From Clostridia bacterium (lineage in GTDB: Bacteria > UBA6262 > WVXT01 > JAUXBS01), in the NCBI GenBank assembly GCA_030619245.1, contig JAUXBS010000019.1:1-10604 (forward strand): DNA of 10,604 bases. Reading direction: 5' to 3'. The notes beneath the pieces were generated by a model, which did no database searches, was not told the DNA's origin, and saw only the letters and a program-made list of their open reading frames with translations. The translations under genes were made by a program, and so were the position numbers. Of this stretch, positions 7,557 through 10,604 are shown one piece after another. Positions within the stretch are counted from its first letter, which is position 1; each line of letters starts with the position of its first letter.

Positions 7557-7639
7557 GCCGGGGTGGTGGAACTTGGTAGACATGTACGCTTGAGGGGCGT
7601 ATGGGGCGACCCGTGCGGGTTCAAATCCCGCCTCCGGCA
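7557..7639 (+). tRNA. tRNA-Leu (anticodon GAG)
   Basis: A complete type II tRNA of 83 nt, without encoded CCA. The acceptor stem GCCGGGG pairs with CTCCGGC (one G-U), discriminator A7639. The anticodon stem TACGC/GCGTA frames the loop TTGAGGG, with GAG at 7592-7594 reading CUC and CUU. The variable arm is about 13 nt and the T arm is GCGGG-TTCAAAT-CCCGC. It begins six bases after the secG stop, with no room for its own promoter, so it should be cut from the secG mRNA. The same pairing, secG followed by tRNA-Leu(GAG) (leuU), is known in E. coli. Confidence 0.97.
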
Positions 7640-7699
7640 TGAGTTATACGTATTAACATAAGAGAATACAGAAATACCGATAAAAAGGAGACAAGAGTT

Positions 7700-8578
7700 A
7701 TGCCAGGTGAAAAAATATATGCAATAGATGATGATGAAAGCATAAGATTGCTGTATAAGGTAATTCTTGAAAAAGAAGGGTATGAAATGACGATGCAGGA
7801 AAGCGCAGAGGCGGGGCTGGAGGAACTCGAGAAAAATAAATATGATGTTCTTTTGCTTGACATTGTCTTGCCTGAAAAGAGCGGAATCGATATACTGCCT
7901 GAAATCAGGGAAAAGTATCCGGAAATGAATGTTATAATGATATCAGGTTACGGAGACATGGAGGTTGTCATGAACAGTTTCCGCCTGGGAGCGTATGATT
8001 ATGTTGCAAAGCCTTTTAGCAAGGATTATTTACTTGCCTCAGTAAAGAGGTGTATTAAGAAAAGGGTGCCACTTGAAACGATGCATGAATATAATGAGTG
8101 CGTGGATTATCTTTACGGGATAAGCAAGGCAATAAAAGAACCAATGCCGATTGATAAACTCATTAATCTGATAATATCAGCGGGGATGAGTACGTTAAAA
8201 GCAGACAGCGGTTCACTGATGCTTGTAGATGAGGATAATCAGGAACTGGTAATCAAGAAAACGCTTGGGTTGAATAAGAAGAAAATAAAGAACAGCAGAA
8301 TAAAGATAGGAGAAGGCATAAGCGGATGGGTGGCAAAAGAGAAAAAGCCGCTGCTCTTTGTTGACGATTATGCCGGCAATCCGCAGTTTGTGAAAAATGA
8401 ACCGCGCAGGAATATTAAATCAGCAGTCATTGTGCCCCTGTTGCTGGAAGACAAACTGTTAGGTATTTTAAACGTAAACAATATTACTTCGGAAAGAACG
8501 CTTACGGACCAGGACTTGAAATTAATGACAATATTTTCAAAGGATTGCGCAAAAGCCATAGCCAGGTCGATTGCTTAA
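7700..8578 (+). CDS. Response regulator with receiver and GAF domains
   Basis: The protein couples a phosphorylatable receiver to a GAF sensor domain; its role is unknown. The receiver (about 4-120) has the acidic patch Asp10-Asp12, phospho-acceptor Asp54 (LLLDIVLPEKSG), Ser82 in ISGYG and Lys104 in VAKPF, so it should be active. A short helical linker (about 120-150) leads to a GAF domain at about 150-290, with DSGSLMLVD, KIGEGISGWVAKEKKPL, the SAVIVPLLLEDKLLGILNV strands and the final helix. There is no HTH, GGDEF, HD-GYP or kinase domain, so output is probably through protein contacts or small-ligand sensing. An AAGGAG site lies nine bases before ATG. No histidine kinase is nearby, making it an orphan. 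Confidence 0.9.
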   Translation: MPGEKIYAIDDDESIRLLYKVILEKEGYEMTMQESAEAGLEELEKNKYDVLLLDIVLPEKSGIDILPEIREKYPEMNVIMISGYGDMEVVMNSFRLGAYDYVAKPFSKDYLLASVKRCIKKRVPLETMHEYNECVDYLYGISKAIKEPMPIDKLINLIISAGMSTLKADSGSLMLVDEDNQELVIKKTLGLNKKKIKNSRIKIGEGISGWVAKEKKPLLFVDDYAGNPQFVKNEPRRNIKSAVIVPLLLEDKLLGILNVNNITSERTLTDQDLKLMTIFSKDCAKAIARSIA

Positions 8579-8650
8579 TAAAACATAAGAAAGCCGGTAA
8601 TGCTGGTCCGCTTACAGAGCCTTCCTGTTGAAGATTACTGAATTATTTGT

Positions 8651-8678
8651 TTGAAATGTCTTTATCGTTTTGTATAAT
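8651..8678 (+). promoter_or_regulatory. Sigma-70-type promoter for the tRNA array
   Basis: TTGAAA (8651-8656) and a perfect TATAAT (8673-8678) are separated by 16 bases, ending 15 bases before tRNA-Gly. The surrounding 8579-8693 stretch holds no gene and is AT-rich; nothing else in it stands out. Confidence 0.7.
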
Positions 8679-8693
8679 AGGATTTCATAATTT

Positions 8694-8765
8694 GCGGATG
8701 TAGTTTAGTGGTAAAACGACTGCTTGCCAAGCAGTAGAGCGTGGGTTCGATCCCCATCATCCGCT
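8694..8765 (+). tRNA. tRNA-Gly (anticodon GCC)
   Basis: A complete 72-nt tRNA. The acceptor stem GCGGATG/CATCCGC is perfect, with discriminator T8765, the usual base for bacterial tRNA-Gly. The anticodon stem ACTGC/GCAGT is perfect around loop TTGCCAA, with GCC at 8726-8728. The T arm is GTGGG-TTCGATC-CCCAT. CCA is not encoded. It is first in an array that continues with tRNA-Cys 14 bases on. Confidence 0.97.
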
Positions 8766-8779
8766 TTTTCTTTATTTAT

Positions 8780-8852
8780 GGCGTGGTACCCAAGTGGCTA
8801 AGGGATCGGTCTGCAAAACCGCTATTCGCCGGTTCAAATCCGGCCCACGCCT
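8780..8852 (+). tRNA. tRNA-Cys (anticodon GCA)
   Basis: A complete 73-nt tRNA. The acceptor stem GGCGTGG pairs with CCACGCC, discriminator T8852, and CCA is not encoded. The anticodon loop CTGCAAA carries GCA at 8813-8815; the stem TCGGT/ACCGC has one mismatch at its base. The T arm GCCGG-TTCAAAT-CCGGC is perfect. It follows tRNA-Gly and is followed after 11 bases by a truncated tRNA-Val-like start. Confidence 0.96.
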
Positions 8853-8863
8853 CTTGAATATCT

Positions 8864-8885
8864 GCCCGGTTAGTTCAGTTGGTTA
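8864..8885 (+). pseudogene. Truncated tRNA-Val 5' fragment, copy 1
   Basis: The stretch starts GCCCGGTTAGTTCAGTTGG and ends TTA, matching the first 22 positions (acceptor 5' strand and D arm to the D loop) of copy 3, with one change (GTTC for GCTC). The match then stops and AT-rich sequence follows. It sits where the third tRNA of the Gly-Cys array would be. No T arm or acceptor 3' strand follows. Confidence 0.75.
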
Positions 8886-8978
8886 TTCAGTATGATTTAA
8901 GTTATTTGTTTGGAAGGTTTAAATACAGAATTGTTTTTGTGGTATAAAGATTCTAAATTTAAATAGAAATAAGGGGTA

Positions 8979-9018
8979 GGTCAATTATACCATTTTTACA
9001 CTTTTTGATTGGACCAAT
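8979..9018 (+). repeat. Small inverted repeats upstream of the ORF6N gene
   Basis: GGTCAAT (8979-8985) can pair with ATTGGACC (9008-9015) with one bulge, and ATTGGACCAAT (9008-9018) is itself an 11-bp palindrome. A GGGGGTCAGG motif follows at 9023-9032. They may be remnants of a mobile repeat or a binding site for the downstream gene. No convincing promoter was seen in 8886-9045. Confidence 0.35.
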
Positions 9019-9045
9019 TTTCGGGGGTCAGGCCATGATTATATA

Positions 9046-9534
9046 ATGAAAAATTTAATACCACAGGAACGAATACAAGATAGTATTTATCTGTTGCGAG
9101 GACAGAAAGTGATGCTCGATAGGGATTTGGCAAGACTCTATGGGGTAGAGACGAGAGTATTAGTCCAGGCAGTTAAACGAAATATCAAGAGATTTCCTCC
9201 TGAATTTATGTTTCAGCTTAATAAGAAGGAGTTTGCTTTGATATCACAATTTGTGATATCAAAGAAAGGTAGAGGTGGAACACGTAAGGTTCCTTATGTG
9301 TTTACAGAACATGGTATACTAATGCTTTCAAGCGTTCTTAATAGTGAAAGGGCAATTCAGGTTAATATACAGGTTATGAGGGCTTTTGTTAGTTTAAAAA
9401 AGGATAGAGATTTACAAAGAAGAATTGAACAATTAGAGAATAAAGTGGGGATTATTTTTGTTGCAATAAAACAATTACAGGAAGCACCAAAATCTAAAAC
9501 GAAGAAAATCGGATTTATTACAAAAGTAAAATAG
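9046..9534 (+). CDS. ORF6N-domain protein
   Basis: The ORF6N domain is a presumed DNA-binding module first described in phage and large-DNA-virus proteins (related to KilA-N/Bro/antirepressor contexts); stand-alone copies are common in uncultured bacteria and their function is unknown. The domain covers about 9-95: DSIYLLRGQKVMLDRDLARLYGV split at 12-34, VKRNIKRFPPEFMFQL (43-58), then YVFTEHGILMLSSVLNSERA (84-103), VNIQVMRAF, and a short predicted coiled coil at about 117-145. Length 162 aa is near usual, with a Lys-rich end. There is no good Shine-Dalgarno before ATG. Base composition is clearly more AT-rich than the backbone. It lies between two tRNA-Val 5' fragments, suggesting it arrived as part of an insertion. 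An exact 29-bp palindrome lies in codons 64-73. Confidence 0.85.
   Translation: MKNLIPQERIQDSIYLLRGQKVMLDRDLARLYGVETRVLVQAVKRNIKRFPPEFMFQLNKKEFALISQFVISKKGRGGTRKVPYVFTEHGILMLSSVLNSERAIQVNIQVMRAFVSLKKDRDLQRRIEQLENKVGIIFVAIKQLQEAPKSKTKKIGFITKVK
9236..9264 (+). repeat. 29-bp perfect palindrome inside the ORF6N gene
   Basis: Fourteen bases on each side of T9250 are exact reverse complements: the left arm is CTTTGATATCACAA and the right arm TTGTGATATCAAAG. It encodes the LISQFVISK stretch, so part of the symmetry reflects the peptide I-S-Q-F-V-I-S. It could form a cruciform or hairpin, or be a dimeric protein's operator. Confidence 0.85.
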
Positions 9535-9538
9535 ATTT

Positions 9539-9554
9539 GCCCGGTTAGCTCAGT
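9539..9554 (+). pseudogene. Truncated tRNA-Val 5' fragment, copy 2
   Basis: GCCCGGTTAGCTCAGT is identical to positions 1-16 of copy 3, five bases after the ORF6N stop. At the next base the match ends and a hairpin begins. Confidence 0.65.
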
Positions 9555-9584
9555 CCCGTAAAACAACTTGCAGTTGCCACGGGA
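9554..9584 (+). repeat. Nested hairpin fused to tRNA fragment 2
   Basis: TCCCGT (9554-9559) pairs with ACGGGA (9579-9584), and inside it CAACT (9564-9568) pairs with AGTTG (9572-9576) over a TGC loop. It is not followed by a T-run, so it is not a typical terminator; it may mark the end of an inserted unit. Confidence 0.6.
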
Positions 9585-9642
9585 TATGAAGTTTAAGGAT
9601 GTGTGTAGTTGTTTAATAGTTTAATTTTAGAATGTTTTGCAT

Positions 9643-9684
9643 GCCCGGTTAGCTCAGTTGGTTAGAGTAACGCCTTGACATGGT
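9643..9684 (+). pseudogene. Truncated tRNA-Val (GAC) 5' half, copy 3
   Basis: The 5' half runs through the acceptor strand GCCCGGT, D arm GCTC-AGTTGGTTA-GAGT and anticodon arm CGCC-TTGACAT-GGT, with anticodon GAC at 9677-9679. After GGT (9684) the sequence becomes AATTTAATATC and no longer pairs. No variable loop, T arm or acceptor 3' strand is found in the remaining 920 bases, so it cannot give a working tRNA from this window. Confidence 0.8.
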
Positions 9685-9755
9685 AATTTAATATCGTCGG
9701 AAAAACTAATTGTCGTCAATATGAGTTATATAATATTAGATGAAAACAGAAGGAA

Positions 9756-9799
9756 AGGGACACATTTGAACTAAAAAGTGTGTCCGTTTTTATGTCCCT
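9756..9799 (+). promoter_or_regulatory. Two competing hairpins before the last gene
   Basis: GGACACATTT (9758-9767) pairs with AAAGTGTGTCC (9775-9785, one bulge) and is followed by GTTTTTA, like an intrinsic terminator. The same left arm, AGGGACA (9756-9762), can instead pair with TGTCCCT (9793-9799). The two folds exclude each other. The Shine-Dalgarno AGGAGG (9807-9812) is just downstream. It may be an attenuator or simply an intergenic repeat remnant. Confidence 0.4.
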
Positions 9800-9823
9800 G
9801 TGATTTAGGAGGATGCGGTTTAA

Positions 9824-10426
9824 GTGAAAAAGAATGTGATTCAAAGAGCATTGAGTGTTATTTATTTAGTGGTAATAGTTCTTTTAGTAAGCTCCTTAAT
9901 CAATAAGGGAAAACTACCTGATATGAATCGAATTCATCCGGATTTATTAAAGAACCCTATCCAGAAGATGATTAAGGCGAAGAAATTAACAGTTGATTAT
10001 ATGGGAACAACATACAATATTACTCCTGTGGCTGATTATGAGTTTTGGGGTCTTGTTGTAAGCCATAACAAAACTACGTTCATGTTTGATATATACCATG
10101 ATAAAGCCTCGTTTGACACAAAGGATGTTGCGGTTATATGGGGCAGGAATTTAAAGAGGAATGATTATAAAAAGGTAAAATACTGGAGCGGGCCCTGGAC
10201 AGGACGTTATAGAATGGAATCTGGTGTGACGTTCTACGGGGATGACTTCTCAAATAACCATCTAATAACATCAGATAATTATGTGAGGAGGAAGACAGCG
10301 GAGATTCAAATAGGTGACCAGGTTCATATAAAAGGTATGCTGGTAAACTATACCCAGCCCCGGTGGGGTGGTAAAGACAGGAGGACGAGTACCACAAGGG
10401 AGGATAAGGGAAATGGTGCCTGTTAA
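9824..10426 (+). CDS. Conserved membrane-anchored hypothetical protein, probably cut short by a nonsense codon
   Basis: No function is known. Residues 9-27 form one N-terminal membrane helix, followed by a predicted non-cytoplasmic domain. The features I recognise from a widespread uncharacterised family are YNITPVADYEFWGLVVS (53-69), DVAVIWGRNL (101-110), the SNNHLITSDN block, GDQVHIKGMLVNY and a C-terminal TSTTREDKGNGAC. In that family GNGAC is, from memory, followed by Glu and a further strand plus a membrane helix. Here TAA takes the Glu position, and the frame then continues openly. Start is GTG at 9824, 11 bases after AGGAGG (9807-9812) and right after an in-frame TAA. The gene may be a recent pseudogene or still give a shortened product. 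Composition is AT-rich like the rest of this region. Confidence 0.75.
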   Translation: MKKNVIQRALSVIYLVVIVLLVSSLINKGKLPDMNRIHPDLLKNPIQKMIKAKKLTVDYMGTTYNITPVADYEFWGLVVSHNKTTFMFDIYHDKASFDTKDVAVIWGRNLKRNDYKKVKYWSGPWTGRYRMESGVTFYGDDFSNNHLITSDNYVRRKTAEIQIGDQVHIKGMLVNYTQPRWGGKDRRTSTTREDKGNGAC

Positions 10427-10561
10427 GTAGTATTCGTAGAGGAAATAGAGCTGCTTCATAAAGGTACTCCCGGATGGTACATTATTTACTTTACTACGAT
10501 AAGATTGTTGTTCATAATACCTATAATAAAATTAATCCTCTTTTTTGTATTGCCTTTATAG
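10427..10561 (+). pseudogene. In-frame C-terminal remainder of the preceding hypothetical gene
   Basis: Directly after the TAA at 10424-10426 the same frame stays open for 44 codons to TAG at 10559-10561. It reads VVFVEEIELLHKGTPGW and then a strongly hydrophobic stretch (RLLFIIPIIKLILFFVLPL), as expected for the family's C-terminal strand and second membrane helix. One base change (GAA to TAA) would explain the split. Confidence 0.6.
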
Positions 10562-10604
10562 ATAATACTTGACTTACTCCATACCTGACCCAAGCCCGGA
10601 CAGG

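Noticed and set aside
8579..8640. A terminator after the response regulator gene
   Set aside because: Only weak imperfect pairing (AAGCCGG with CCGCTT) and no T-run; not enough to call.
8864..9684. A CRISPR-like array made of the three tRNA-derived repeats
   Set aside because: Spacing is 675 and 104 bases, copies differ in length, and the repeat is clearly a tRNA 5' end; no cas genes.
8864..9684. An intron-containing or split tRNA-Val
   Set aside because: No matching 3' half (T arm plus ACCGGGC-like acceptor strand) is present after any of the three 5' fragments.

Overview
The window is bacterial chromosome: compact, almost entirely plus-strand housekeeping genes up to about position 8850, then a lower-GC, gene-poor stretch with tRNA fragments and accessory genes. 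The backbone genes (shikimate pathway, EF-P, biotin carboxyl carrier, phosphoglycerate kinase, SecG) are all bacterial. SecG and a biotin-carrier accB argue for a diderm-like or general bacterial lineage. Arg AGG codons are frequent, and several genes that normally sit together (aroB/aroQ, accC, tpiA) are absent from the expected gaps. This resembles uncultured phyla of the Omnitrophota/Elusimicrobiota kind, but the placement is a low-confidence inference.

Layout. 1-896: C-terminal two thirds of a PmbA/TldE protein, cut by the window edge. 902-3486: aroE, aroC and aroK, three shikimate-pathway enzymes packed with 1-22 nt gaps. 3470-5119: an M24 (Xaa-Pro) peptidase overlapping aroK, then elongation factor P. 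5118-5442: a 325-bp non-coding element with 24-bp terminal inverted repeats (22 of 24 match), best read as a MITE wedged between efp and accB. 5456-7550: accB, pgk and secG. 7557-7639: tRNA-Leu(GAG) six bases after the secG stop, almost certainly processed from the secG transcript. 7700-8578: an orphan receiver-GAF response regulator.

From 8651 a good promoter drives tRNA-Gly(GCC) and tRNA-Cys(GCA). The next tRNA in the array is broken: a tRNA-Val-like 5' end appears three times (8864, 9539, 9643), each cut at a different point and none followed by a 3' half. An ORF6N-domain gene lies between the first two copies and contains a 29-bp perfect palindrome. After the third copy comes a pair of mutually exclusive hairpins, then a membrane-anchored conserved hypothetical gene. 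That gene stops at TAA exactly where I expect a conserved Glu (after GNGAC), yet the same frame stays open for 44 more codons that look like the normal C-terminus.

The first 8.5 kb is ordinary core metabolism and translation. The most interesting parts are the MITE at 5118-5442 and the tRNA-fragment/ORF6N region at 8864-9684. No complete new system (defence locus, CRISPR, biosynthetic cluster) is visible.
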